DNA of 64,000 nucleotides from assembly GCA_017516745.1 (NCBI GenBank), contig JAFXBF010000012.1, positions 150,541-214,540 on the forward strand, read 5' to 3'. This document shows, in pieces, positions 44,406-53,541 of this stretch. Source of the stretch: Clostridia bacterium. Its GTDB lineage: Bacteria > Bacillota > Clostridia > Oscillospirales > Acutalibacteraceae. Both the position numbers and the translations under genes were made by a program. The notes beneath the pieces were generated by a model. It ran no database searches. It was not told where the DNA came from and saw nothing but the letters and a program-made list of their open reading frames with translations. Positions within the stretch are counted from its first letter, which is position 1. Each line of letters opens with the position of its first letter.

Positions 44406-44428
44406 GTGTTATATGATATTCCCCCTCG

Positions 44429-44457
44429 TTGAAAAAGAGTATATTTTATGATATAAT
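44429..44457 (+). promoter_or_regulatory. Consensus promoter of the TIR-Sel1-LRR gene
   Basis: TTGAAA (44429-44434), a 17-bp spacer and TATAAT (44452-44457) with an added TG (TGATATAAT) form a very strong sigma-A promoter 36 bp upstream of the GTG start. Confidence 0.75.
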
Positions 44458-44492
44458 TTTTAAAATGGATTTTGTATAAGGAGAAGGTAACT

Positions 44493-47400
44493 GTGGCAGT
44501 TATAAGGGTTAAAACACAAAATAAGGTAGATATAGATAAAAAGCCCAGGGTTTATTTTACTTGTCATCCTGATGATGTTGAAAAGTATTTCGATAAGATT
44601 TGTAACGATATCTTTAATAGCCACGATTGTGCTATATATTACACAAAAAACATGGCAGAACAAATCCCTAACGAAGATAAAGAAACCGACCTTGGTAGAA
44701 GCAACTTATTTGTAATTCCTGTTTCTGAAAATTTGTTAACCACTCCGAATCGTGCAATGGATGAAGATTTTCCTTATGCGTTAAAGGAACATATTCCTAT
44801 CTTGCCCATTATGATGGAAAGTGGAATAGATGATCTTTATTCGAATCCTCATAAATTTGGTGAATTACAATATTTGAATTCTAATAGCACCGATTTGACA
44901 GAAATCTCCTATACTGAAAAACTAAAAAAATATTTAGAAGCAGTATTAATTAGCGATGAAACTGCAAAACGAATTCGTGCAGCTTTCGATGCGTACATTT
45001 TTCTTAGTTACCGAAAAAAAGACCGTAAGTATGCAAACGAATTGATGAGATTAATCCATCATCACTCTAAATTTCGAGATATTGCAATTTGGTTTGATGA
45101 GTTTTTAACTCCAGGGGAAAGTTTTAAAGAAAATATAGAACGTATTCTAAATGATTGTAAACTGTTTACACTTCTTGTTACCCCTCAACTTTTAGAAAAA
45201 GTTATTGATGAAACCGGTAAAGAGAGGGATAATTATGTTATAGGCGTGGAACTCCCTGCAGCACGAAGAAACAAAGCAGAAAAAGGAATTGAAATTTTCC
45301 CAGTTGAAATGGAAAGCACTGATGCGGATTCATTAGCTAAGATTGGTATCTTCGATTATGTAAACCCCAAAAATGAAGAAGCTTTTTACAACCAATTGCT
45401 AACATACTTCTCGAATTTAGAGGTTTCAACTAACAAAAATACTCCCGAACATAATTTTCTTATTGGATTAGCTTATCTTGAAGGTATAGATGTAGAGATA
45501 AATCGTGAACGTGCAGTTGCATTAATAAAAGAATCCGCAGGCTTTGCTTTGCCTGAAGCGATGGCAAAATTGATTTTGATGTATACTGATGGTATCGGTG
45601 TCTCTCGTAACCAAACAGAAGCATTAAAGTGGAGTGAAAAACTTTCGGATTATTATTATGAAAAGATTTTTTCAAAGGAAGGAACAATTAAATCCAAAAA
45701 TAAATTGTCAGAATTGTTTGCTCATTATAAAGATAAATATTGGGAGAACACAATTAAAATTTTTCTCCTAAAAGCAGATAATACTTTGCCATTCGCTTCA
45801 ATACAGATCATGTATGAACATTTAATGTTACTGGGTATATGTGAATATACTCTATTTTTTGAAACTTGCAAAAAATTGTCACGATATCAAGAAGAAACGC
45901 AAATTCTTCTTGTTGCAGATATATTAAAAAAATCCGCCTCTGGTATTTACCCACCATATGGTCCGTTGTTTTGGTATATTCCTGAGTATGAACTTTACGA
46001 AATCGCACTTTTAGCATTAGAACAGATGAAAGAGAATGATTCATTTGTAAAAATGCTTGCTTTAATTCGTGATGTTTGTTGGATATTTGGTCAAAAAAAT
46101 GTTGTTGTCGAAGTAAGTAATCGGATCGATGGCCCCGCCCTTTATGGAATAGCAAAAAAAGATTTGTCGGGGATACGTAATGCTCTTTGTGAACTTTTTT
46201 ACATGGGAGAAACTTCTTTTTCAGAAGGTACAGATATATATCCCCGATGTTTTAATGTCGGTGAAGTAAACAGTTTAAAGAACACTGGCATTGGATTGTG
46301 GGAACGTATGTCAGTACCTTTCGAAGATGAATTGGGATTATATGAGCATTACAGTTATAATGAGTTAGATGGTGAGTTAATAGGCTTTATTTCGTGTCCT
46401 TATCATAAACCAAATATAGAGCGGCTATTCAATGAAAAAAACATATATAAAGTTAAAGGTTTGGCATTAACCCCAACGATTAATACAATATTCACCTATC
46501 TATCCATATACAGGAAGAACATTTCAATCATATATTTCCCGGAGAATTGTATTAAAAAAAGCCGAGACAGTTTATTACAAATGAACTTAATATACGAAAA
46601 TTACTTGTCGGAGACACACATGTCGTATATTAAACGCCAACCAAAATTAATTGTTCCTGGTCATCTGATGGATATAGTTCCGTTTGCATTTATGGGTTAT
46701 GATTGGATGGAAGAAATTGTGTTTTTAGATGGCATTCAATCAATTGGTCATAAAGTATTTCAAGGATGTAATCATTTATCCAAAATTATTTTTCCAAAGA
46801 CACTTAAGGAAATTAAAACTCGGTTATTCCTATGTTTTAGTTTGAAAAGTATAGTTGTCCATAAAAGCACATATGCATTAATAGAAGAACGTTTCGAGAA
46901 GAAAACTAATAAAATACGGGATGTGATTGAGTTAGATAATGAATGGTTAGAAATAATCGTTTCAAATGTTAAGGCAGGAAAAAGCACTTATTCTGTTCCG
47001 CTAAAAAATGATACCGTGTCTTATAAGGGATTAAAGGATGTAAAAGCCAAGAATTCTTTTTTACAAGATTGGACTTTGGAAGGCAACCGAGACGTTCAAA
47101 ATGTAAAACTTCCAAGTAGAATGCGAGAGATATTTCCACGAACATTTAAAGATTGTGTTTCCTTGATTAACATTATGATGCCAAATGATCTTGAAATTAT
47201 AGGAAAATCGTCATTTGAAGGATGCAAAGCACTTCGTAGGATATTTCTTCCGGAAACATTGAAAATTATTTCAGATATGGCGTTTATGAATTGCACTAGT
47301 TTAGAGAAAGTTTTTCTCCCGAATTCTCTTCTTAATATTGGTTATAAATCTTTTGCGAATTGCTCAATGTTGCGTGAAATACAGATACCACCTAGCTTGG

Positions 47401-48119
47401 TGTTTATAGCTCCTAATGCATTTGTCGGTTGCAGTTCACTTAGAAGCATTAAAGTTCCTATAGGCTTTGTATTACCATTAGAATTAAAAGCAACTGTTCA
47501 ATTAAAATATTATCAACCTAATTTTGTTAAAACGCAAAAAGACAAGGAAATGATTGATGTGCAAAATAATGATGAAAGTCAGCCTGTGAACTTGTCGCCT
47601 AACATCACAAATGGAATGCTCGAAATGTTTATCAGTAGCGAAAAACCGTTATCAAAAAATCAATTCGCCGGAAACGATAAAATTACATCTGTTGTGATTG
47701 ACGAAGGTATTACAGATATACCTAAATATTGTTTTTCTGGTTGTGTTAATTTGCATACGGTTAAGTTGCCATCGACAATTACGAGGATATCTTCAGGAGC
47801 TTTTATTAATTGCTACAATCTCACTAATATTGACTTACCTGTTGGTTTGAGAAGCATCAACGAATCAGCATTTGCTAATTGTAAAAAGTTGAGGTATATA
47901 CAATTTAGTAAAAATATACTTCAAATTGGCGGACAAGCATTTTGTGGATGCATTTCTTTAGAAAGCATCGAGTTGCCACCTACACTAAGACGTATTGGTG
48001 CAAGATCATTTTTGGATTGTCGCTCACTTAAACAAATCAGCATAAGTGCAAATTTCCGTGAAGATTTAGAAAAGATTTTCGGAGATATTGATTTATCACT
48101 GGTTCGCTTTCTTTATTAG
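44493..48119 (+). CDS. TIR-TIR-Sel1-LRR (BspA-type) protein
   Basis: The protein is 1208 aa. GTG 44493 was chosen because AAGGAGAAG ends 6 bases before it; an in-frame TTG at 44472 lies upstream of that site. Residues about 18-130 form a degenerate TIR-like domain (VYFTCHPDDVEKYF), then a clear TIR (about 165-295; AYIFLSYRKKDRKYA, IWFDEFLTPGESF) with the likely catalytic Glu in NYVIGVELPAA (about E253). Two Sel1-like repeats (about 320-390), a helical middle, and three blocks of LRR_5 units follow (about 720-835, 880-975, 1045-1190). No signal peptide is present, so it is cytosolic, unlike LRR1-3. The layout recalls NLR-like sensors: an effector TIR with a repeat-based recognition region. TIRs of this type often degrade NAD or make cyclic ADP-ribose signals. 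Confidence 0.88.
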   Translation: MAVIRVKTQNKVDIDKKPRVYFTCHPDDVEKYFDKICNDIFNSHDCAIYYTKNMAEQIPNEDKETDLGRSNLFVIPVSENLLTTPNRAMDEDFPYALKEHIPILPIMMESGIDDLYSNPHKFGELQYLNSNSTDLTEISYTEKLKKYLEAVLISDETAKRIRAAFDAYIFLSYRKKDRKYANELMRLIHHHSKFRDIAIWFDEFLTPGESFKENIERILNDCKLFTLLVTPQLLEKVIDETGKERDNYVIGVELPAARRNKAEKGIEIFPVEMESTDADSLAKIGIFDYVNPKNEEAFYNQLLTYFSNLEVSTNKNTPEHNFLIGLAYLEGIDVEINRERAVALIKESAGFALPEAMAKLILMYTDGIGVSRNQTEALKWSEKLSDYYYEKIFSKEGTIKSKNKLSELFAHYKDKYWENTIKIFLLKADNTLPFASIQIMYEHLMLLGICEYTLFFETCKKLSRYQEETQILLVADILKKSASGIYPPYGPLFWYIPEYELYEIALLALEQMKENDSFVKMLALIRDVCWIFGQKNVVVEVSNRIDGPALYGIAKKDLSGIRNALCELFYMGETSFSEGTDIYPRCFNVGEVNSLKNTGIGLWERMSVPFEDELGLYEHYSYNELDGELIGFISCPYHKPNIERLFNEKNIYKVKGLALTPTINTIFTYLSIYRKNISIIYFPENCIKKSRDSLLQMNLIYENYLSETHMSYIKRQPKLIVPGHLMDIVPFAFMGYDWMEEIVFLDGIQSIGHKVFQGCNHLSKIIFPKTLKEIKTRLFLCFSLKSIVVHKSTYALIEERFEKKTNKIRDVIELDNEWLEIIVSNVKAGKSTYSVPLKNDTVSYKGLKDVKAKNSFLQDWTLEGNRDVQNVKLPSRMREIFPRTFKDCVSLINIMMPNDLEIIGKSSFEGCKALRRIFLPETLKIISDMAFMNCTSLEKVFLPNSLLNIGYKSFANCSMLREIQIPPSLVFIAPNAFVGCSSLRSIKVPIGFVLPLELKATVQLKYYQPNFVKTQKDKEMIDVQNNDESQPVNLSPNITNGMLEMFISSEKPLSKNQFAGNDKITSVVIDEGITDIPKYCFSGCVNLHTVKLPSTITRISSGAFINCYNLTNIDLPVGLRSINESAFANCKKLRYIQFSKNILQIGGQAFCGCISLESIELPPTLRRIGARSFLDCRSLKQISISANFREDLEKIFGDIDLSLVRFLY

Positions 48120-48178
48120 GGATCGCGGATTTGAACACTCTGATATGTAAGACATTCAAAAACGCTGTCAATATAAAA

Positions 48179-48207
48179 AGCCGACTGAGCAATACGCTCA
48201 CTCGGCT
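48179..48207. repeat. Left copy of 29-bp target duplication (terminator hairpin)
   Basis: The 29 bases are identical to 49736-49764. They form an 11/12-bp stem (AGCCGACTGAGC with GCTCACTCGGCT). The A-run is on the left side and the T-run is now only beyond the right copy, so the insertion has split a bidirectional terminator of the TIR-LRR gene. Confidence 0.9.
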
Positions 48208-49735
48208 CAGCCTGTCGAAAAACCGTGTTTCTCAGATTAAGAGAAGCACGGTTTTTTAGTGTGTTGGTATGAACTTTTGAAAAGTGTGTATAAAAAGCGA
48301 TAAAAGTCGGTTGGGTTCTCGTTTTTGAACTTCCACATTGCCAATTTTTTGAGGTTCATTGCAGTGAATTTAAGCCTAACCCAATTTGTAACTTGGTTTA
48401 AGCCTTTGTAATATGTGTACCTCATACCGTGTTTTTCTTTGGCATCGGCAAACACTCGTTCAATTGTCTGACTCCGCATCGAGTACGTTTTCTTACCCAA
48501 AGGAGAATGTCGTATGTCTTCTGCTCGTTCTATGTATTCTTCCCAGATATGTCTTGTTACGAGCTTCTGTGTATTCTTACTCTCTGTACACTGTGCTCTG
48601 AACTCACATTTTTCACATTTCTGTGGATTACTTTTGTATTCTCTGTAACCTTCTCTGTTGGTTGTGGAATAACTTAATACTTCATTATTCGGACATATGT
48701 AGCAATCATAGTTTTCATCATACACATACTCATATTTTTTGAAATAGCCCTTCTTTGTCTGCGGTCTTTTGTACGGCATTGACGGTATTCTTCCGTCATC
48801 AAATATTCTCTTGCATATCCAAGGTGTTTTGTAGCCTGCATCTGCTGTTACTACTTCTATCTCAGGAAATCTTTTTGTTACTCTGTCATATATCTCATCG
48901 AAAGAAACGCTGTCATGTACATTGCCCGGAACTACTGCTGTTTCAAGGATAAAGTTGTTTTTATCGCAAACTGTCTGTGCTTCGTATGCAAAGCATTTCT
49001 GGTGCTCGCCTTTATGGAATAATCCGCTTTCAGGGTCTGTTGTTGACACTGTTTTTTCTACGTATTCTTCCTCTTTCTCCCTATCCTTCAGTGGTTTCTT
49101 TCCGTGGTCATCTCTGTCTTCATCTATTTCTTTATGCAGCTGTTCCTCATATTTTTTTACTGCTGCCGGCACATGTACTTTCATTTGCTTCTTTCGATTT
49201 GCATTTGCTTTGATGTGTGTTGAGTCAACAAATATTACAGACGGCTTTACATATCCGCTGTCGATTCCTTCGTTCAACACAAGCGTAAATATTTCTTCAA
49301 ACATTTCGCTGTCGAATCTATGTAAAAAGTTATAGCTGATTGTTGAAAAGTGCGGTATTCTTTCTGTCAGTCCGTATCCGATAAACCATCTGTACGCTAC
49401 ATTTACTTCTATTTCCGCTACTGTTTGTCTTAACGACCTTATTCCGTATATATGCTGCAGCATTACCATTTTTACAAGCACTACAGGATCTACGCTCGGT
49501 CTGCCGATTTTACTGTATTTTCCTTCTACTATGGGGTATATCTTTTTCCAGTCTATTGACCTGTCTATTTTTCTCAATAAATGAAACTTCGGCACCAATT
49601 CATCTAAACTTACTTTTTCTCCGTCGTTTCTGTTGTTTCCTGTTCTCTTTTCTTCAAGCATTTTCATCACCATAAACATTATATCACATATACAACAAAA
49701 AGCCCAGCACAAGCTGGACCTTTTTCGACAGGCTG
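48208..49735 (-). mobile_element. IS1182-family insertion sequence, 1528 bp
   Basis: The ends are perfect 15-bp inverted repeats (CAGCCTGTCGAAAAA left, its complement right); because the target is palindromic the apparent repeat can be extended by 4 bases. It contains one intact transposase gene on the minus strand and is bordered by a 29-bp direct duplication. Intact ends and gene indicate a recent insertion. Confidence 0.92.
48237..49679 (-). CDS. IS1182-family transposase
   Basis: The protein is about 480 aa. The N-terminal part (DELVPKFHLLRKIDRSIDW, GRPSVDPVVLVKMVMLQHIYGIRSLRQ) is the DUF772-type domain of IS5/IS1182 transposases. The DDE core is visible (FVDSTHIKANANR, TADAGYKTPWICKR, and the glutamate in RSQTIERVFADAKEKHGMR), and a cysteine cluster (CPNNEVL...CEKCEFRAQC) lies between the second and third acidic residues, as usual for this family. 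The start is uncertain among four close ATG codons with no clear ribosome binding site; I use the first that lies after the -10-like GATATAATG. No stops interrupt it, so it is probably active. Confidence 0.92.
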   Translation of the reverse strand: MFMVMKMLEEKRTGNNRNDGEKVSLDELVPKFHLLRKIDRSIDWKKIYPIVEGKYSKIGRPSVDPVVLVKMVMLQHIYGIRSLRQTVAEIEVNVAYRWFIGYGLTERIPHFSTISYNFLHRFDSEMFEEIFTLVLNEGIDSGYVKPSVIFVDSTHIKANANRKKQMKVHVPAAVKKYEEQLHKEIDEDRDDHGKKPLKDREKEEEYVEKTVSTTDPESGLFHKGEHQKCFAYEAQTVCDKNNFILETAVVPGNVHDSVSFDEIYDRVTKRFPEIEVVTADAGYKTPWICKRIFDDGRIPSMPYKRPQTKKGYFKKYEYVYDENYDCYICPNNEVLSYSTTNREGYREYKSNPQKCEKCEFRAQCTESKNTQKLVTRHIWEEYIERAEDIRHSPLGKKTYSMRSQTIERVFADAKEKHGMRYTYYKGLNQVTNWVRLKFTAMNLKKLAMWKFKNENPTDFYRFLYTLFKSSYQHTKKPCFS

Positions 49736-49764
49736 AGCCGACTGAGCAATACGCTCACTCGGCT
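49736..49764. repeat. Right copy of 29-bp target duplication
   Basis: It is identical to 48179-48207 and followed by TTTTTAT. It still forms a complete terminator hairpin, now reading toward the convergent VWA-TIR gene as well. Confidence 0.9.
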
Positions 49765-49816
49765 TTTTATATTATAAGAATATTTTTTGGATACAAATTT
49801 TAATTTGATAGTACCA

Positions 49817-51457
49817 TTAGCAATCCGATGATTTTGTATGCATTTTTACGACATTTATCAAATCATGTATTTCACTGGATGTTTCATTGATTTTCTTTAA
49901 GGGTAGAATTTGATCCGTACTGAGATACATTTCAAATTCATCGTTTAAAACAACTTCTTCTAATTGAACAGGAATAATTGTTTTACCATAATTTACAGCT
50001 CGCTCAACTTCTTTCGGTACCCATTTGGAGTTTTGTGAATCATGCGTCAAAAGTAATAAGAAGCATGAACAATTCTTGATTGCTCCACTAATTACAGCGG
50101 CATACTTGCTTCCTGCTGGAATGTCATTTGGAGCCATCCAGGTTGCTATATTATTTTTATGTAAAAGATTTCTAATAGCATCCGCAGAAGATTGATTTTT
50201 AGTACTGTAGCTGATAAAGGCATAACATGTTTTATCAGATGTGACTGTGGGAGCCATAGCTTCGTTCAAAATATTATTGTTGTGTGGGTTTGTTTTTATC
50301 TTTTTCATATAAAAAAGGCAAATAACAACAGTGATTACAGCGATTACTAACAAAATAGATAAAATAATAGCTTTAACATCTATTGATTCACCAGGGTGAT
50401 CTTTAGGTGATTCATTAGAATGATCTTGAATATCTATTACTCCATTATTATAGGAAGTATTGTCAGATTCGTGCTGAACATATATATTTACCAACTCAGC
50501 ATTCTTGCAATTGAGCGTATACTCTCCTGGTTCAGTACAGTCGAAAATAGATATATAGCTTTCTAAGCTAGTATCGATGGGAGCGTTGGAATAACCTATA
50601 GCCTTTGTCGTGCTGTACTTATGTCTTCCTGTGTCATATAGGAATGGTATAGCAATGTCGTTATTGTTCGCTAATCCCAAAACAGTTGATGATTTGCCAT
50701 TGGCAAATACGATGACCATGCAATTAGAATCAACATTAATATTGGTAAGTTCTGATTTAGAACTTAATGCCTTTGTTTGATTGAATAACACGCCACACAA
50801 ATCGATAGTAAAATCAAGCAGTTGTTGAGTATCAACCAATCCAGACATGCAGTAGGAATATAGCCCCTCAGACTCTTTGGAAGAGATATGTACAGCATCG
50901 CCGCTTCCAAAATAATGAATGTTGATACGACTATGCTTTGCCATTTGTAACAAACGAGTTTCGAATTCTTTTGCGGATCCGAACCCGTTGAACATACCAT
51001 CGGTTAGAATTACCAATCGTTTGTCATCGGCAGAAGATTCATCAATTAAGTAGTTATATGCATTCTCGACCGGTTCGAAAGGGGTGTTGGCCGGTGTTGT
51101 TGTAAGCATATTGCTGATTTTCCCAATATCAGCATATGATGCAATGCTTATAGGCTCACAACTAGCACTACTTTCTCGTCCATCAAGACTAACATCACAT
51201 AATGGATATATATACATACGCCCGCCATTATCGTAATCCACCAATGAAGCCATAACTTCTAAAACGTATTTATATCGGCACCATGTTTCGTCTTGGTATG
51301 TTGAACCTGAATTATCATAAATTACGCAGATATCTGTGCTTTTTCCCTCTTGAGCAGATGCAGCTAAAGATGGAACCAAAATTGAAAACACAGTGCAAAT
51401 AATCATTAAAATTATCAATGATAGTTGAATTGTTTTACGAATCACTCTTTTTGTCAT
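49817..51457 (-). CDS. Membrane protein: extracellular VWA, transmembrane helix, cytosolic TIR
   Basis: The protein is 546 aa from the ATG at 51457 (AGGAAGG 7 bases before). A signal sequence (about 1-35, ending near AASAQ) leads to a von Willebrand A domain (about 40-240) with the MIDAS D-x-S-G-S (YDNSGSTYQ), then a loop domain. A transmembrane helix (about 355-375, AIILSILLVIAVITVVICLF) is followed by a TIR domain (about 402-530: YAFISYSTKNQSSADAIRN, TWMAPNDIPAGSKYA) with the predicted catalytic Glu in WVPKEVERAV (E483). The order places a metal-dependent adhesion sensor outside and an NAD-consuming type domain inside. Its TIR is nearly identical in pattern to that of the broken gene upstream, so the two are recent paralogues. 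Confidence 0.87.
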   Translation of the reverse strand: MTKRVIRKTIQLSLIILMIICTVFSILVPSLAASAQEGKSTDICVIYDNSGSTYQDETWCRYKYVLEVMASLVDYDNGGRMYIYPLCDVSLDGRESSASCEPISIASYADIGKISNMLTTTPANTPFEPVENAYNYLIDESSADDKRLVILTDGMFNGFGSAKEFETRLLQMAKHSRINIHYFGSGDAVHISSKESEGLYSYCMSGLVDTQQLLDFTIDLCGVLFNQTKALSSKSELTNINVDSNCMVIVFANGKSSTVLGLANNNDIAIPFLYDTGRHKYSTTKAIGYSNAPIDTSLESYISIFDCTEPGEYTLNCKNAELVNIYVQHESDNTSYNNGVIDIQDHSNESPKDHPGESIDVKAIILSILLVIAVITVVICLFYMKKIKTNPHNNNILNEAMAPTVTSDKTCYAFISYSTKNQSSADAIRNLLHKNNIATWMAPNDIPAGSKYAAVISGAIKNCSCFLLLLTHDSQNSKWVPKEVERAVNYGKTIIPVQLEEVVLNDEFEMYLSTDQILPLKKINETSSEIHDLINVVKMHTKSSDC

Positions 51458-51528
51458 CAAATTGCCTTCCTAACATGAAATATATTGTTTGCGATATTTA
51501 GTATATCACGCAATAAATAATAAGGGGC

Positions 51529-52823
51529 TTAGCTTTTCTTTTGAAATACTGACAATATTTTTTTGATAAAAGAGGGATGCTCTAATTTGTAGGTTGTTTT
51601 ATCAATATTGTGTAGGTCAAATAGCAATTCATCAGTATTTTGATATCTATCTTCTGGATTTGGTTCCATACATTTAGCAATAATATATTCAAAACCTTTT
51701 GACAGTGCTGGATTTACTTTTCTAATAGGATATATCATATTAGGCGGTTTGCTAGGATCGTTTCCAGTGATGATTGAATATAATGTTACACCAACTGAAT
51801 ATATGTCGGTTCTCTGATCAATTTTCCCAGAACCATATTTTTCTGGTGCAGTGTAATACGCCGTTCCAATGCATACTGTATCCTGCATATTGCTTTCGAT
51901 TTTTTTAGACACGCCAAAATCTATAAGCATAATCTTACCATCTGATTTAAGCATAATATTACTTGGCTGTAAATCATTATGAATAATTGCAGGTTTTTGG
52001 GAGTGCAAATATCCTATATGTCTCAGATAGCTGAATTGCCCACTGTAAGACCACCTCTTCACTTTGGGCTCCGCTTTCTGAAATTACGCGTGACAAGGAT
52101 GCGCCTTCAATATAATCCATAACAATTAATAGATATGTTTTGGTATCTATTATGTCGATGATAGCGGGAATGCCAGGATGATTCAAATTGTTAAGCAATG
52201 AGATTTCAGTTGAAAGGTTTTGAATAAATGCGCTGTATTGCTTAGAATTTTTGGGGATAACTTTTATTGCCCAAGATTTGTTGGTCTTTTCATTAATAGC
52301 GAGAAATACTTGGCAATAGCACCCCTGCCCTAATGCGCTCACAATTTTGTATTTTCCATCGATAATCGTGCCAATATGTATTTGCTGTGGAGAATCATCC
52401 ATCGTTTTGTTTGAAGATACAATATCGTCACTTGCTGCTTCAGTGTGTGTCTTTAGTATAGATAGTAAATTTTTTATTTCAATTGATGAATCGTCAATCT
52501 TTTGTATTGGTAGGATTTGATCCGTACTGATATACATTTCAAATTCATCATTTAAGATAACATCTTCGAATAACCTTCTTATAATTTATTGCTCGTTCAA
52601 CCTTTTTAGCGACCCAAAGAGAATTTTGAGAATTGTTAGTTAGCAGTAAAACAAGACAAGAACAATTTTTTAACGCTTTACTGATAACTTCTGCATATTT
52701 ACTTCCAGCGGGTATATCGTTTGGTGCCATCCAAGTTTCTATACCGTTTTTGTTAAAAAGACTCTTGATGCCATCTGCAGAATCTTTGTTTTTTGTACTA
52801 TAACTGATAAATGCGTAACCCAT
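51529..52823 (-). pseudogene. TIR-Ser/Thr kinase fusion, disrupted by two frameshifts
   Basis: Three frames in series make one ancestral protein. 52823-52548 codes for a TIR domain (YAFISYSTKNKDSADGIK ... WVAKKVERAINYKKVI); 52537-51980 continues with MYISTDQILPIQKI, a linker and the kinase N-lobe (LGQGCYCQVFLA, WAIKVIP); about 52015-51529 holds the kinase C-lobe (YLHSQKPAIIHNDLQPSN, LIDFGVSKK, TAYYTAPEK). Compared with the intact VWA-TIR gene, 11 bases are missing near 52567, and one base is inserted near 52016 between SETY and GYLHSQ. The TIR has Lys where the paralogue has the catalytic Glu (WVAKK against WVPKE), and the kinase loop reads HNDLQPSN instead of HRDLKPSN. Confidence 0.87.
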
Positions 52824-52855
52824 AATTGTTACCTTCTTTACAAAGTAATCATATA

Positions 52856-52883
52856 ATTATAACACATATTCGTTAAAAAGCAA
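52856..52883 (-). promoter_or_regulatory. Promoter of the broken TIR-kinase gene
   Basis: On the minus strand, TTGCTT (52878-52883), a 16-bp spacer and TATAAT (52856-52861) lie 33 bp before the TIR start codon. Confidence 0.55.
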
Positions 52884-52956
52884 ATTATTCTAACGAGATT
52901 GAACAAAACAACAGAACAAAAGAGAATTCTATTTACAAAGCACAGGCGTTAGCATT

Positions 52957-53379
52957 ATGCGTTTGTGCAATTATTATAACATATTAAAAACCGGGAAGGT
53001 CCTCAGCTGCGGATGTCTGTACAAGCAGACTCGGTCAGACACCGTTAAATACCGTAAGGATTTGGTTGCCGGCACCTCCATCAGCAACATCGTAGTTTCG
53101 AAGAGACTCAGGAGCAACAACACCTCGGGTCACACCGGAGTGTGGCACAATAAGAAGCACGACCGATGGCACGCATTCATTAACTTCCAGGGCAAGCATT
53201 ATAACCTGGGCACCCACCAAACCTTTCAATCGGCAGTCAAAGCGAGGAGAGCTGCGGAGGAGCGTCTCCACGATCCGATTATCCAAGAGTATATCGACAC
53301 CCTGACTGATGAACGAAGAGAAGAGTTCGCCATGTATCTACGTAACAACGGAGATACTATATCACAAGAGGTCGTCTGA
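52957..53379 (+). pseudogene. AP2-domain protein, 5'-truncated remnant
   Basis: The 140 codons begin inside a zinc-ribbon-like element (KTGKVLSCGCL), the second half of the CxC...SCGCL motif that precedes AP2 DNA-binding domains in phage and mobile-element proteins. The AP2 domain itself is complete (SGHTGVWHNKKHDRWHAFI, KHYNLGTHQTFQSAVKARR, about 58-108). The start region has no ribosome binding site and the expected first 40-60 residues are absent, so I consider it a truncated gene. Its codons are noticeably richer in G and C than the flanking DNA, which points to separate acquisition. It ends in a strong terminator. Confidence 0.65.
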
Positions 53380-53409
53380 GCTTAACCGCCCAGGCGACCT
53401 CTTTTTTTG
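53367..53409 (+). terminator. Strong intrinsic terminator
   Basis: A 12-bp stem AGAGGTCGTCTG (one G-T) with a 12-nt loop is followed by TTTTTTT. It overlaps the stop codon of the AP2 remnant. Confidence 0.9.
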
Positions 53410-53439
53410 TTGGTTGCAAATGTCGTTTTACCGCACTTT

Positions 53440-53457
53440 TTTGCGTAAATTCGCAAA
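53440..53457. promoter_or_regulatory. Candidate operator TTTGCG-TAAATT-CGCAAA
   Basis: A perfect 6-bp inverted repeat lies just upstream of the -35 box of the HTH gene. It is a possible binding site for the encoded HTH regulator. Confidence 0.4.
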
Positions 53458-53462
53458 TTGTG

Positions 53463-53491
53463 TTGTTATCCCAGCCGAAATATGATATAAT
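53463..53491 (+). promoter_or_regulatory. Promoter of the kinase-RyR-nuclease operon
   Basis: TTGTTA (53463-53468), a 17-bp spacer and TATAAT (53486-53491) with an extended TGA lie 51 bp before the HTH gene. Confidence 0.7.
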
Positions 53492-53541
53492 ATATCTTAT
53501 CGAATTATAATCACGTTATTAGACAGAAAGGAAACATATTT

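Noticed and set aside
44472-44492. TTG start giving seven more residues on the TIR-Sel1-LRR protein
   Set aside because: The ribosome binding site AAGGAGAAG lies downstream of that TTG and points to GTG 44493.
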